Shown here: positions 53,759 through 62,455 of the stretch, one piece after another
How positions within the stretch are numbered: position 1 is the first letter of the stretch
Layout: every line of letters starts with the position of its first letter
From: Ruminococcus sp. JC304
GTDB lineage: Bacteria > Bacillota > Clostridia > Lachnospirales > Lachnospiraceae
Length of the DNA: 64,000 nt
Direction: 5' to 3'
Assembly (NCBI GenBank): GCA_000285855.2
Contig: HE978651.1
Coordinates: 3,087,421 to 3,151,420 of the forward strand
The notes under the pieces: generated by a model
Database searches by the model: none
Told to the model about the DNA's origin: nothing
Seen by the model: only the letters and a program-made list of their open reading frames with translations
Program-made: the position numbers and the translations under genes

Positions 53759-55435
53759 TCATTCTACATGGGTCTTCGGAAACTTCATACAGATTTCTGT
53801 TCCGCACCCTTCTTCACTTCGCAATATAACACTGCCTTTCAACGTGCCCACCGCATGCTTCACAATAGAAAGTCCCAGTCCGGTACCACCAATCTCTTTG
53901 GAATGACTTTTATCCACTCTGTAAAATCTCTCAAAAACTCTATCCTGATCTTCCCTTGGAATTCCCACGCCTGTATCCTTAACCACAATCTGTATCTCAT
54001 GTGCAGTCTGAGTCAGAAAAACGCTTACACTTCCGTCATTTCGATTATACTTAATGGCATTATCGCAGACATTATAAACCGCTTCTTCCAGAAGTGTCCG
54101 GACTGCTTCCATCTTCATACTATCCCCGCAAATATAAAGATGCACATTCATACTCTGTGCTTTCTCCTTCAGGCTTTCAAAGGCATTCTTACAAACCTGA
54201 TAAACATCCACCGGCTCCCAGGTGTAGGATGTTTTTTCCTCGTCAAGCTGGGAAATCTGGATCACATCCTCAACCAGCTGCAATAATCTCTGGGATTCCT
54301 TATAAATACGTTCTGCAAATTTTGGAATATCCTCCTCCCTCACCAGACCATCCTGCATGATCTCTGCAAATCCCGAGATAGAAGTCAAAGGAGTTTTCAG
54401 CTCATGAGAAACATTGGCAGAAAATTCTCTCCGCAGATTCTCCCTCTCCAGCTTTTCTGTCACATTTACAAGGAGAATCACAGCACCTTCTGTTTTCTGT
54501 CCACGTACCACAGGATTGGCGATCAGCTGAATATCGCTTCCGTTTAATTTCAGTATCAGTTCCGCATGTTCCCCGCCAAGTACCTGCTCGATTGCATGTC
54601 TGAAATCTTCTGCGCGATCCAGACAGTAAACGCTTTCTCCCTGACTCACCTTATCCACACGGAACAAACTCCAGGCACTGGAATTGGCAGAAAGAATCAT
54701 AGTATACTTATCGATCACAATCAGGCCTTCCTGCATATTTTCTGTAATAAGTGAAAATTCTGCCTGCTGCTGTTTTGCCAGCTCCAGCTGATTCTGAATT
54801 TCCCGGTTCTGTCTGTGTATCTTACTTAAAAGCGGAGAAAGCTCCTCATAGATCTGATTCTCTTCCGGATGCTCCAGATCCAGTTCATTCACCGGTTTTA
54901 CAATTCTTTTCGATATCACTGATGCCATAATTCCGGATAAGATCAGCATCAGAAATAAAACCAGGACTAAAGGAAGTACAAGATTTCCAACTAAGGCAAG
55001 CACAGAATCCTGAGTACCTGAGACTCTCAAAACTGTACCGTCTTTCAGCCTCTGCGCATAATAAATGGTTTTCTCAGAAAGTGTATCCGAATATCTGGAA
55101 GATTCTCCTACACCATATTTCTCTGCCTTTTGGAACTCTTTCCTGTTGCTGTGGTTTTCCATCTCAGCAGCATCTGCCTTATTATCATAAATGACTGTTC
55201 CATCCTGATCAATGTAGGTAATTCTTGAATTTTTATCCTTTATATTTTTGAGATAATCTACTCCCTGCTGCTCTACTCCATATGCCAGATAAAGCGCTTC
55301 CTTTGACAGTTCTTTGCGCATCTGCCCGTCAAAATCATTGTACAGTATTCCCATGACAGCAGCCAGCCCTACTGCCAGAACCAATGCACAGACCAGCATG
55401 GTAGACTTAAATATTTTTTTTGTCAATTTTTTCAC
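53759..55435 (-). CDS. phoR: PhoR-type sensor histidine kinase
   Basis: 558 residues: membrane helices at about 10-30 and 150-172 flanking an extracellular sensor region, a PAS domain (about 225-325), HisKA with His344 (SANVSHELKTPLTSI), and an HATPase domain (VYNVCDNAIKYN, GTGLGLSIVKH). Its place after pstSCAB-phoU suggests the phosphate-sensing kinase PhoR. The usual phoP partner is not between phoU and this gene, nor after it in the window. Confidence 0.88.
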   Translation of the reverse strand: MKKLTKKIFKSTMLVCALVLAVGLAAVMGILYNDFDGQMRKELSKEALYLAYGVEQQGVDYLKNIKDKNSRITYIDQDGTVIYDNKADAAEMENHSNRKEFQKAEKYGVGESSRYSDTLSEKTIYYAQRLKDGTVLRVSGTQDSVLALVGNLVLPLVLVLFLMLILSGIMASVISKRIVKPVNELDLEHPEENQIYEELSPLLSKIHRQNREIQNQLELAKQQQAEFSLITENMQEGLIVIDKYTMILSANSSAWSLFRVDKVSQGESVYCLDRAEDFRHAIEQVLGGEHAELILKLNGSDIQLIANPVVRGQKTEGAVILLVNVTEKLERENLRREFSANVSHELKTPLTSISGFAEIMQDGLVREEDIPKFAERIYKESQRLLQLVEDVIQISQLDEEKTSYTWEPVDVYQVCKNAFESLKEKAQSMNVHLYICGDSMKMEAVRTLLEEAVYNVCDNAIKYNRNDGSVSVFLTQTAHEIQIVVKDTGVGIPREDQDRVFERFYRVDKSHSKEIGGTGLGLSIVKHAVGTLKGSVILRSEEGCGTEICMKFPKTHVE

Positions 55436-55514
55436 TTCCCTTTCCTGTTAATCGTCAAACAGATAAAATCATCTGAGTCCACTGTTCTCTGATCATTATA
55501 TCTGATATACTCAA

Positions 55515-55545
55515 ATATCCGCAAGCGATTCCCGCCTGCGGATAT
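55515..55545 (-). terminator. Hairpin between phoU and phoR
   Basis: ATATCCGCA pairs perfectly with TGCGGATAT (55515-55523, 55537-55545). The following TTTG is short, so termination is uncertain. Confidence 0.5.
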
Positions 55546-55594
55546 AGCCTGTCCCTGTTATCATTGATAGGATTTCTGATAAGGAACTCTGTTT

Positions 55595-56257
55595 TTAATT
55601 ATTCTGATGCTCGTTATTTCTGTGTACTCCGGTGATAGAATACTCAACCCATTCTGCAATATTCACAGCATGATCTCCGATACGCTCAAAGTATTTGGCT
55701 GTCATAAGAAGATCCAGACCTGTTTTTGCATCCAGATTTCCTCCGTAGATCATATCTGCAAGCTTTGATTTTATTTCATTAAATGCATCATCCACCAAAT
55801 CATCATTACGGATTACATTCCTGCAAAGCTCCAGATCACTTTTCACAAAAGAATCTACGCTTTCAGTTACCATGGTAACCGTATCCTCTGCCATTTTTGT
55901 AATGGTTTCAGGAATGGAAGTCGCATTTTTTGCAATGTATAAAGAAAGGTCTGCAATATCAGCAGCCTGATCTCCGATACGTTCCATATCAGAAACCATT
56001 TTCAAAGCTGCGGAGATTTCTCTCAGATCTCTTGCAACCGGATGCTGATGCAGAAGCAGACTCATGCAGAGATTCTCAATTTCTCTTTCCTTAGCATCAA
56101 TATCTCTGTCGGTATCAAATACCTGTCGGGCCATCTCTTCATTCTGAGCTGCGGAAATCGCTTTTGCAGAAAGAGAAATTGCCTTTTCACAATAGCTTCC
56201 CAGAGTAATGAGCTGGACATGCAGCTCCTCCAGCTGTCTCTCAAAATACTTTGACAT
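55595..56257 (-). CDS. phoU: Phosphate-uptake regulator PhoU
   Basis: 220 residues, two PhoU three-helix repeats. DRDIDAKEREIENLCMSLLL and SDMERIGDQAADIADLSL, then RIGDHAVNIAEWVEY, are the metal-binding E/DxxxD signatures. It damps Pst uptake and PhoR signalling. The ATG at 56257 follows the pstB stop by 2 nt. Confidence 0.96.
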   Translation of the reverse strand: MSKYFERQLEELHVQLITLGSYCEKAISLSAKAISAAQNEEMARQVFDTDRDIDAKEREIENLCMSLLLHQHPVARDLREISAALKMVSDMERIGDQAADIADLSLYIAKNATSIPETITKMAEDTVTMVTESVDSFVKSDLELCRNVIRNDDLVDDAFNEIKSKLADMIYGGNLDAKTGLDLLMTAKYFERIGDHAVNIAEWVEYSITGVHRNNEHQNN

Positions 56258-56259
56258 AA

Positions 56260-57018
56260 TCAACCAAACCTTCCTGTAATATAATCCTCTGTACGCTTGT
56301 CAGAAGGCATAGAGAACAATTTATCAGTATCATCAAATTCAACTACCTCTCCCAGAAGGAAGAAAGCTGTTTTATCAGAAATACGGGTGGCCTGCTGCAT
56401 ATTATGAGTTACCATAACAATGGTATAATCCTTCTTTAACTCCATCGCCAGCTCCTCGATCTTGGAAGTTGAGATAGGGTCAAGTGCAGATGTAGGCTCA
56501 TCCATCAGAAGTACCTCAGGCTGAACTGCCAGTGCTCTGGCAATGCAAAGTCTCTGCTGCTGTCCGCCGGACATACCCAGTGCGCTTTTTTTCAATCTAT
56601 CCTTTACTTCATCCCAGATTGCCGCGTCACGGAGAGATTTCTCCACAATATCATCCAGTCTGGCTTTGGAACGGATACCGTGAGTTCTTGGTCCATATGC
56701 AATGTTATCATAAATGCTCATAGGGAAAGGATTAGGCTTCTGGAATACCATTCCCACTCTTTTTCTCAGGAGATTCACATCCATATCTCCGTAAATATCC
56801 TCTCCATCCAATTCCACCTTACCTGTGATCACACATCCCTCAACCAGATCATTCATACGGTTTAAAGATTTCAGAAGTGTAGATTTACCGCAGCCACTCG
56901 GTCCGATAAAAGCTGTGATTTCTTTCTCCGGAATTGCCATATTGATATCTTTCAATGCATGGAATTTTCCGTAATGTAAATTCATATTTTCAACTGTTAT
57001 TTTTGTGCCATTACTCAT
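56260..57018 (-). CDS. pstB: Phosphate ABC transporter ATPase
   Basis: 252 residues. Walker [10 protein letters not shown] (39-47), signature [11 protein letters not shown] and Walker [12 protein letters not shown] are visible. It powers PstCA. 6 nt after pstA. Confidence 0.98.
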   Translation of the reverse strand: MSNGTKITVENMNLHYGKFHALKDINMAIPEKEITAFIGPSGCGKSTLLKSLNRMNDLVEGCVITGKVELDGEDIYGDMDVNLLRKRVGMVFQKPNPFPMSIYDNIAYGPRTHGIRSKARLDDIVEKSLRDAAIWDEVKDRLKKSALGMSGGQQQRLCIARALAVQPEVLLMDEPTSALDPISTSKIEELAMELKKDYTIVMVTHNMQQATRISDKTAFFLLGEVVEFDDTDKLFSMPSDKRTEDYITGRFG

Positions 57019-57024
57019 GTTCTT

Positions 57025-57930
57025 TTATCCTTTCGCGATTCTTTTGGCAATAGCTCCGGAGAGGAAATTGATCACCAGAACAAAGGCCAGAATAACTACT
57101 GCTGTTGCAGATGCCTGATTCATGTGAAGTCCCTCACCTGAAAGTACATACATGTGCAGAGCCAGGGTACGTCCGGAACCCATAATATTCTGAGGTACCT
57201 CAGCCACAGTACCTGCCGTATAGATTAAGGCTGCTGTTTCGCCGATGACACGGCCAATGGCCAGGATCACACCTGCCAGAATACCAGGAACTGCTGATGG
57301 CAGAACAATGGTAAAAATAGTACGAAGCTTACCTGCACCCAGTCCAAAGCTTGCTTCACGATAAGAATCCGGAACCGATTTCAAAGCTTCCTCTGCTGTA
57401 CGCATGATCAGCGGAAGGATCATAATTACCAGTGTAAGAGCGCCGGACAAAAGGGACAGTCCCCAGTGAAGTGCAGTTACAAAGAACAGCATACCAAACA
57501 GACCATATACAATAGAGGGAATTCCTGAAAGTGTTTCCGCTGTAATACGGATCACTTTCACCAGTTTGCTTCCCTTTCTGGCATATTCTACCAGATAGAT
57601 TGCTGCAAAGATTCCCAAAGGTGCAGCGATTACCAGGGAAAGTACTGTAAGTATAAAAGTATTGATCAGAGAAGGCAGTAAAGACAGATTCTCTGAAGTA
57701 TAATTCAGGCTGAATAAATCTGCTGAAAGATAAGGAATACCTTTTACCAGGATATATCCAACCAAAAATACCAGCAGTGCAAAGGTCAGCACAGATGCAA
57801 GAAGTGTGATCAATGCCAATACACCGGATCCCGGATGTCTCAGATAAGATCTCATCTGATCTGCAAAAGAAGATTCATTCTGTTTTTTACCCTTTGGCGC
57901 CTCAATAGCTGCCGCTGTCTCAATTTGCAT
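57025..57930 (-). CDS. pstA: Phosphate ABC transporter permease PstA
   Basis: 301 residues with six membrane helices and the permease loop EEALKSVPDSYREASFGLGA. The start overlaps the end of pstC by 11 nt. Confidence 0.96.
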   Translation of the reverse strand: MQIETAAAIEAPKGKKQNESSFADQMRSYLRHPGSGVLALITLLASVLTFALLVFLVGYILVKGIPYLSADLFSLNYTSENLSLLPSLINTFILTVLSLVIAAPLGIFAAIYLVEYARKGSKLVKVIRITAETLSGIPSIVYGLFGMLFFVTALHWGLSLLSGALTLVIMILPLIMRTAEEALKSVPDSYREASFGLGAGKLRTIFTIVLPSAVPGILAGVILAIGRVIGETAALIYTAGTVAEVPQNIMGSGRTLALHMYVLSGEGLHMNQASATAVVILAFVLVINFLSGAIAKRIAKG

Positions 57931-58777
57931 GTTCTGCCCTCCTGTTCAATAAAGAAAGACTTAAATTAATGATCAGGATAAATACAAACAACACTACTGC
58001 TGTTGCAATCAGAGCCTCTCTGTGAAGACCTGTTGCATATCCCATCTCTGTAACGATATTTGCAGTCATTGTACGAACCCCCTTCAGGATTCCTTGTGGC
58101 ATTCTCGGCTGATTACCAGCTACCATGACTACCGCCATTGTCTCACCAATTGCACGGCCGATTCCCAGTACTACTGCTGCCAGAATACCAGATTTTGCTG
58201 CCGGAAGCATAACGCAGAAAATACTTCTCTCTTTCGTTGCTCCCAATGCCAGAGAGCCTTCATAATAGCTTTCCGGTACACTTCTGATTGCTGACTCTGT
58301 CACACCTATGATAGTTGGCAGGATCATCATTCCCAGAAGAATACAGGCTGCCAGCATACTTGTTCCTGTACCACCAAAAATCTGTCGGATCAGGGGAACG
58401 ATGAGAACCAGTCCAAAGAAGCCATATACTATAGAAGGTACACCAGCCATCAGCTCAATTCCTGATTTCAAAGGTCTGTAGATTTTTTTCGGACAATAGC
58501 GTGCCATAAACACAGAAGTAAATAATGCGATCGGTACACCCAGAAGAATAGCTCCTGCTGTAACATAAATACTGGCTACGATCATGGGGAAAATTCCAAA
58601 AATTTCATTGGAAGGCTTCCATGTAGTACCAAGAAGGAATTTCAGCGGACCAATTTTTCCCATGGCCGGAATTCCGTTTGCAAAAAGGAATGCGCAGATC
58701 AGGAATACTGCCAGTACTGAAGTACAGGCTGCAGCCATGAAGATAATTTTCATACCTTTTTCTTTAAAATGGTTCAT
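57920..58777 (-). CDS. pstC: Phosphate ABC transporter permease PstC
   Basis: 285 residues with six membrane helices; the loop ESAIRSVPESYYEGSLALGA docks PstB. AAAGGTG precedes the ATG at 58777, which is preferred over a GTG at 58786. A hairpin separates it from pstS. Confidence 0.96.
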   Translation of the reverse strand: MNHFKEKGMKIIFMAAACTSVLAVFLICAFLFANGIPAMGKIGPLKFLLGTTWKPSNEIFGIFPMIVASIYVTAGAILLGVPIALFTSVFMARYCPKKIYRPLKSGIELMAGVPSIVYGFFGLVLIVPLIRQIFGGTGTSMLAACILLGMMILPTIIGVTESAIRSVPESYYEGSLALGATKERSIFCVMLPAAKSGILAAVVLGIGRAIGETMAVVMVAGNQPRMPQGILKGVRTMTANIVTEMGYATGLHREALIATAVVLFVFILIINLSLSLLNRRAEHAN

Positions 58778-58837
58778 AAATAACACCTTTCTTCTATAAA
58801 TGTATTTCTTCCTTTCAAATCAAAGAAATACACACAT

Positions 58838-58881
58838 AAAGCAGTCCGCCTGGCTATTTTCCACGGCAAGCGGACCGCTTT
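58838..58881 (-). terminator. Partial terminator between pstS and pstC
   Basis: AAAGCAGTCCGC (58838-58849) pairs with GCGGACCGCTTT (58870-58881) with one mismatch. Sited after the binding-protein gene, it should favour PstS over the permeases. Confidence 0.7.
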
Positions 58882-58935
58882 TCTTATGTTTCAATTCTGT
58901 TCAGACTTCTGATTTAGTGATCATACTTCACTGAA

Positions 58936-59799
58936 TTATTTTGCAAGATCTTCCCAGGTTGTTGTCTCGCCTGTGTAAACGGATTTCACCTGATCACTTG
59001 TCAGCTCATCAATATCATTATCTTTGTTTACGATAATTGCAATACCATCTCTTGCAATCACAGTTGCTGTCAGTCCCAGATCTTTTTCTTCATCCTTCAG
59101 TTCACGGGAAGCCATTCCGATGTCTGCAGTTCCTTCTGCTGCCATGTTTACACCTGTTGTGGAATCACTCTGCTGAACTTCTACAGTTACGTCTTTATTT
59201 ACTGCTTCATAGCCTTCTGCAAGTTTCTCCATAACCGGTGTTACAGAAGAAGAACCTGCAACAACTACTTTACCGGAAACTCCGTCAGCAGCCTCATAAG
59301 CCTTAGCATCTGCTGCTTCTTTGATGTATCCGTTGTCTTCTACGATCTTCTGTCCGTCAGAGCTCATGATATAGTTTACAAAGTCCTTTGCAGCATCGCT
59401 TTCCTTCTCTCCTGTCAGGATATTGAAAGGACGTGCGATCTTGTATGTATCATTGGAAACATTCTCAGCTGTTGCTTCTACGCCATCAATCTTTACAGCC
59501 TTTACTGTGTCATCCAGAGAACCTAAGGAAATATATCCGATTGCATTCTCATCGCCAGCTACTGTTGTCATCATAACAGATGTGCTGTTTGTAACACTTG
59601 CCTCTTCTGTTGTCATATCAACCTTCTGGCCATCCTGCTCTTCCTCAATTCCGAACAGTTCTACAAATGCTCCACGTGTACCGGAACCATCCTCACGGGA
59701 TACTACTGTAATGTCTCCGCTTGCTGCACTTACGATTGTTGTAACTGCTGTTGCTCCGATAACTGCTGCTGTAAGAATTGTTGCGATTTTTTTCTTCAT
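58936..59799 (-). CDS. pstS: Phosphate-binding protein PstS
   Basis: 287 residues. VSREDGSGTRGAFVELFG and GSSSVTPVMEKLAEGY are phosphate-binding segments; the two lobes appear in the order usual for clostridial PstS (the GSG motif first). The signal peptide ends VSA before ASGD with no lipobox. GAGGAG precedes the ATG at 59799. Confidence 0.94.
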   Translation of the reverse strand: MKKKIATILTAAVIGATAVTTIVSAASGDITVVSREDGSGTRGAFVELFGIEEEQDGQKVDMTTEEASVTNSTSVMMTTVAGDENAIGYISLGSLDDTVKAVKIDGVEATAENVSNDTYKIARPFNILTGEKESDAAKDFVNYIMSSDGQKIVEDNGYIKEAADAKAYEAADGVSGKVVVAGSSSVTPVMEKLAEGYEAVNKDVTVEVQQSDSTTGVNMAAEGTADIGMASRELKDEEKDLGLTATVIARDGIAIIVNKDNDIDELTSDQVKSVYTGETTTWEDLAK

Positions 59800-59914
59800 G
59801 ATAATTTTCTCCTCTTCTGATGAGCCATGCTTTTTATTTTTCATGTAATCCTGATGACTCATCCCTTTTAATATTTTTATTTTTTTTAATCGTGTTGCCT
59901 CATTTACAAGTGCT

Positions 59915-59969
59915 ATTATAGAAATTCAAAGTTAAATGTAAAATCTCACTAAAGTAAAATCTTTGTAAA
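59915..59969 (-). promoter_or_regulatory. pstS promoter with PhoP-box-like repeats
   Basis: TATAAT (59915-59920) is preceded, in place of a good -35, by TTTAC repeats on the minus strand at 59938-59942, 59954-59958 and 59965-59969 (11 and 16 nt apart). An 11-nt period of TT(A/T)ACA-like units ending at the -35 is the PhoP activation pattern known in Bacillus. Confidence 0.6.
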
Positions 59970-59988
59970 TTGAAATTTTTTGTGAAGG

Positions 59989-60017
59989 TTGTAAAAACGG
60001 GCTCCAGATGCTATCAT
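59989..60017 (+). promoter_or_regulatory. Promoter of the C_GCAxxG_C_C gene
   Basis: TTGTAA (59989-59994), 17-nt spacer, TATCAT (60012-60017), reading right and divergent from pstS. Confidence 0.5.
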
Positions 60018-60061
60018 AAGTTATATCTTCGATTAAAATTATACGCAGGAGGATTTTATAT

Positions 60062-60454
60062 ATGGAAAACTCAAGATGTGAAAAAGCAGTAGAAAAGAAA
60101 CATAACGGCTATAACTGCGCACAGGCTGTGGCCTGTTCTTTCTGTAAAGAGGCATCTATGGATGAGGATACACTCAAAAAGATCACACAGGGATTCGGTG
60201 CAGGTCTTGGCACTATGGCCGGTACATGCGGAGCAATCTCCGGTGCTGCAGTCGTAGCAGGACTTATTAACCAGGACAAAGCCGGAACCTCTCAGACAGT
60301 TCGCTCTGTCATGAATCAGTTTAAACAGCAGAATGGAACTGTAATATGTAAAGACTTAAAGGGCGTGGAGACCGGAAAGGTAATCCGCTCCTGTGATGAC
60401 TGTGTCAGAGATGCGGTGAGATTCTTGGAAGATGCATTAAAATCAGGAAATTGA
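60062..60454 (+). CDS. C_GCAxxG_C_C-family redox protein
   Basis: 130 residues with the family's Cys pattern: YNCAQAVAC (Cys19, Cys25), GTCGAISGA (Cys56) and a C-terminal CDDCVRD. No signal peptide. A redox or metal-binding role is presumed for the family. It is divergent from pstS and has AGGAGG before its ATG. Confidence 0.9.
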   Translation: MENSRCEKAVEKKHNGYNCAQAVACSFCKEASMDEDTLKKITQGFGAGLGTMAGTCGAISGAAVVAGLINQDKAGTSQTVRSVMNQFKQQNGTVICKDLKGVETGKVIRSCDDCVRDAVRFLEDALKSGN

Positions 60455-60597
60455 TTTCAGCAGATATTCACCGTTTATGTGAAATTAAATTTGCTTCTGA
60501 TTATTACTGTATTATTCTCTATTTTCCAATTGACTTATAGATATATTATAAAATCTGTCAAATAAATATTCATACAAATGCAAGCAATTTCATAATC

Positions 60598-60649
60598 AAA
60601 CAGAGCTTGAGAGACAACCACATTTTCGATTGTCTATCAAGCTCTGTTT
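60598..60649. terminator. Strong bidirectional terminator
   Basis: AAACAGAGCTTGA-AGACAA pairs with TTGTCT-TCAAGCTCTGTTT over 19 bp with one interruption. It lies between the gene ending at 60454 and the minus-strand one ending at 60678. Confidence 0.85.
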
Positions 60650-60677
60650 ATCTCTTAGTACTTCAGCTTATTCATTA

Positions 60678-61328
60678 TTACTCTGCCTTTGACTTTGCTA
60701 ACATAGCAATATCCCCCACACCATTTAAAACCATAGTTGGACGATACGCATAAGTTTTGAGCGTATCCTTCGTTGAACATCCAGAAAGAACCAATACGGT
60801 AGACATACCACTTTCCATACCAGAAATTACATCCGTATCCATCCGATCTCCAACCATCACTGCTTCTGCAGAATGACAGCCAAGCATATTTAATCCGGTT
60901 CTCATCATCAGTGGATTCGGTTTTCCGCAGAAATATGCCTGTGTTCCTGTTGCCATTTCTATAGGTGCAATCAATGCACGACAAGCAGGAGCAATGCCGT
61001 TCTCAATCGGTCCGGAAACATCTGAGTTTGCTCCGATCAGCTTTGCACCTTTCAGAACTAAATTCGTTGCTTTTGTTAATATATCCAATGAATAGGAGCG
61101 TCCCTCTCCCACAACAACATAATCCGGATTTACATCATTCATTGTGATACCTACATCATAAAGTGCATTTAACAGGCCGGCTTCTCCTATTACAAATGCC
61201 GAACAGCCTGCCGCCTGTTCTTTTAAAAATGCGGCTGTTGCCAATGCACTGGTATAAAAATGTTCTTCTAAATCAAAGTAAATATTTCGATCAACAGAAC
61301 CTTTTATGACAACATCTCTTTCACACAA
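60678..61328 (-). pseudogene. N-terminally truncated HAD-IIA (NagD-like) phosphatase
   Basis: 216 residues that match the middle and end of NagD-type phosphatases (FYTSALATAAFLKEQ, VVVGEGRSYSLD, FCGKPNPLMM, MVGDRMDTDVISGM). The first about 60 residues with the catalytic DxDG motif are missing, so it cannot be a normal phosphatase. The frame opens inside the end of the upstream AraC gene without a good ribosome site, consistent with a deletion that fused the two loci. A residual non-catalytic role is possible but unlikely. Confidence 0.7.
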
Positions 61329-62104
61329 GTACTTCGATAATCACTTGGTGATATTTTATATCTTTCTTTAAATACTCGGTTAAACGTTCTCTGACTTTCA
61401 AATCCACTATCCAGACAAATATTTGTAATAGAATCACTCGTATTTTCCAAACGATGGCATGCATAGTTCAGCCTTGCATCGTTAAGATATTGATTAAAGT
61501 TTCTATGGAATGTCTTGGAAAAGAGTCTGGATAAAACATATTTGCTCACGCCCAGGTCTTTTGCCATCTCTTCCAACGAAAACTTCTTCTTGAAATTTGC
61601 TGATATATAGGAAACTGTCTGGTAAATAAGATCGTTGCTCCCCACACTGCTCTTTTCTACCAAATTTAATTTTCCTATGCAGCGTGCCAACACAATTTGA
61701 AGATATGCCTGTGCAACAGTAATATCCGACTGTTCTGTCTCTAAAATTGCATTTATAACCCTATATACCTCCGGTTCAACCTTTTCCGCTTTGATGATTG
61801 GGTATTCAGGAGCCATGGATTGCATGATATCTGCAAATTTGGCTATCGTAAATGGCGATGCAATCAGATAAGTCGCTTTATTTACACCGGGTGTCAGTAC
61901 CTGATAGTGATGAATAACATCTGGAAATACAAAGCCTATATCTCCTTTTTCCATATGGTATAGTTCCTGTCCGACACCAAGTTCTAATGCTCCACTTGTT
62001 ACACAAACGATCTCCAGTGCATTATGAAGATGTGGTTCAATATGTTTTGACTTCCTATTTATTGCTATGATCTCCTCTTTTGTGTCAACATATTTTAACT
62101 GCAT
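61304..62104 (-). CDS. AraC-family transcriptional regulator
   Basis: 266 residues: N-terminal cupin-like sensor (about 20-130; HIEPHLHNALEIVCV, MEKGDIGFVFPDVIHHY) and C-terminal AraC double helix-turn-helix (about 165-260; SLEEMAKDLGVSKYVLSRLF, GFESQRTFNRVFK). AAAGGGGAG 8 nt before the ATG at 62104 is decisive; the open frame to 62221 is not used. It may control the GPH symporter encoded 350 nt upstream on the same strand. Confidence 0.9.
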   Translation of the reverse strand: MQLKYVDTKEEIIAINRKSKHIEPHLHNALEIVCVTSGALELGVGQELYHMEKGDIGFVFPDVIHHYQVLTPGVNKATYLIASPFTIAKFADIMQSMAPEYPIIKAEKVEPEVYRVINAILETEQSDITVAQAYLQIVLARCIGKLNLVEKSSVGSNDLIYQTVSYISANFKKKFSLEEMAKDLGVSKYVLSRLFSKTFHRNFNQYLNDARLNYACHRLENTSDSITNICLDSGFESQRTFNRVFKERYKISPSDYRSTCVKEMLS

Positions 62105-62175
62105 GAAATACTCCCCTTTGCAACATTTGTCTATATCTTCTTTCGATTTGGCAAGCAATCCTTTTACACCTATCT

Positions 62176-62181
62176 TATAAT
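62176..62181 (+). promoter_or_regulatory. -10 element of the short + strand locus
   Basis: TATAAT without a recognisable -35, 38 nt ahead of the micro-ORF start. Activator dependence is possible since an AraC gene diverges from it. Confidence 0.4.
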
Positions 62182-62213
62182 CAACTTGTAAATAAGGAAA
62201 GGAGGAATTGCAA

Positions 62214-62291
62214 ATGAGCAACCTAAAAAAATATCTGAATGGCCTTTTAGTATTCTACACTGAATATTTTGTGCATCCTTACCATGTATAA
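62214..62291 (+). CDS. 25-residue leader-peptide-like ORF
   Basis: MSNLKKYLNGLLVFYTEYFV plus HPYHV, with AAAGGAGG 6 nt before the ATG, as good as any gene here. Four Tyr, two Phe and two His in the second half are suggestive of a regulatory leader or small secreted peptide. Its 3' half lies in the left arm and loop of a hairpin whose right arm carries the ribosome site of a second micro-ORF (62311-62352, GTG start, 13 residues). No larger gene follows on this strand. Confidence 0.5.
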   Translation: MSNLKKYLNGLLVFYTEYFVHPYHV

Positions 62292-62302
62292 ATACTAAAA
62301 GG
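62243..62302 (+). promoter_or_regulatory. Attenuator-like hairpin over the leader ORF
   Basis: CCTTTTAGTATT (62243-62254) pairs perfectly with AATACTAAAAGG (62291-62302). The right arm contains AAAAGG, the presumed ribosome site of the second micro-ORF, so translation of the first could control access to the second. Confidence 0.6.
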
Positions 62303-62333
62303 ACTATTTTGTGAAAACTGAATATTTTCTTAA

Positions 62334-62366
62334 GGCCATTTCACAAAAATGAAGTGGTCCTTTTTT
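62334..62366 (+). terminator. Terminator of the short + strand locus
   Basis: GGCCATTTCA pairs with TGAAGTGGTCC (one bulge, one G-T pair), followed by six T. It overlaps the end of the second micro-ORF. Confidence 0.75.
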
Positions 62367-62404
62367 ATTTTCAAAATACAGTTCAATCACTTTATATATA
62401 GAAA

Positions 62405-62443
62405 AAAGCACTGTCTCATCGAGCAATGACCAGACAACGCTTT
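62405..62443 (-). terminator. Terminator after the GPH symporter gene
   Basis: On the minus strand AAAGC-TGTCT pairs with AGACA-GCTTT, followed by six T. Confidence 0.75.
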
Positions 62444-62455
62444 CTCCTGTCAATT

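Noticed and set aside
53048-54286. 412-residue open frame on the + strand
   Set aside because: Runs antisense across the GH3 and phoR genes; composition is that of a shadow frame.
62105-62221. N-terminal extension of the AraC gene
   Set aside because: The ribosome site AAAGGGGAG is placed for the ATG at 62104; the extension overlaps the + strand micro-ORF region.
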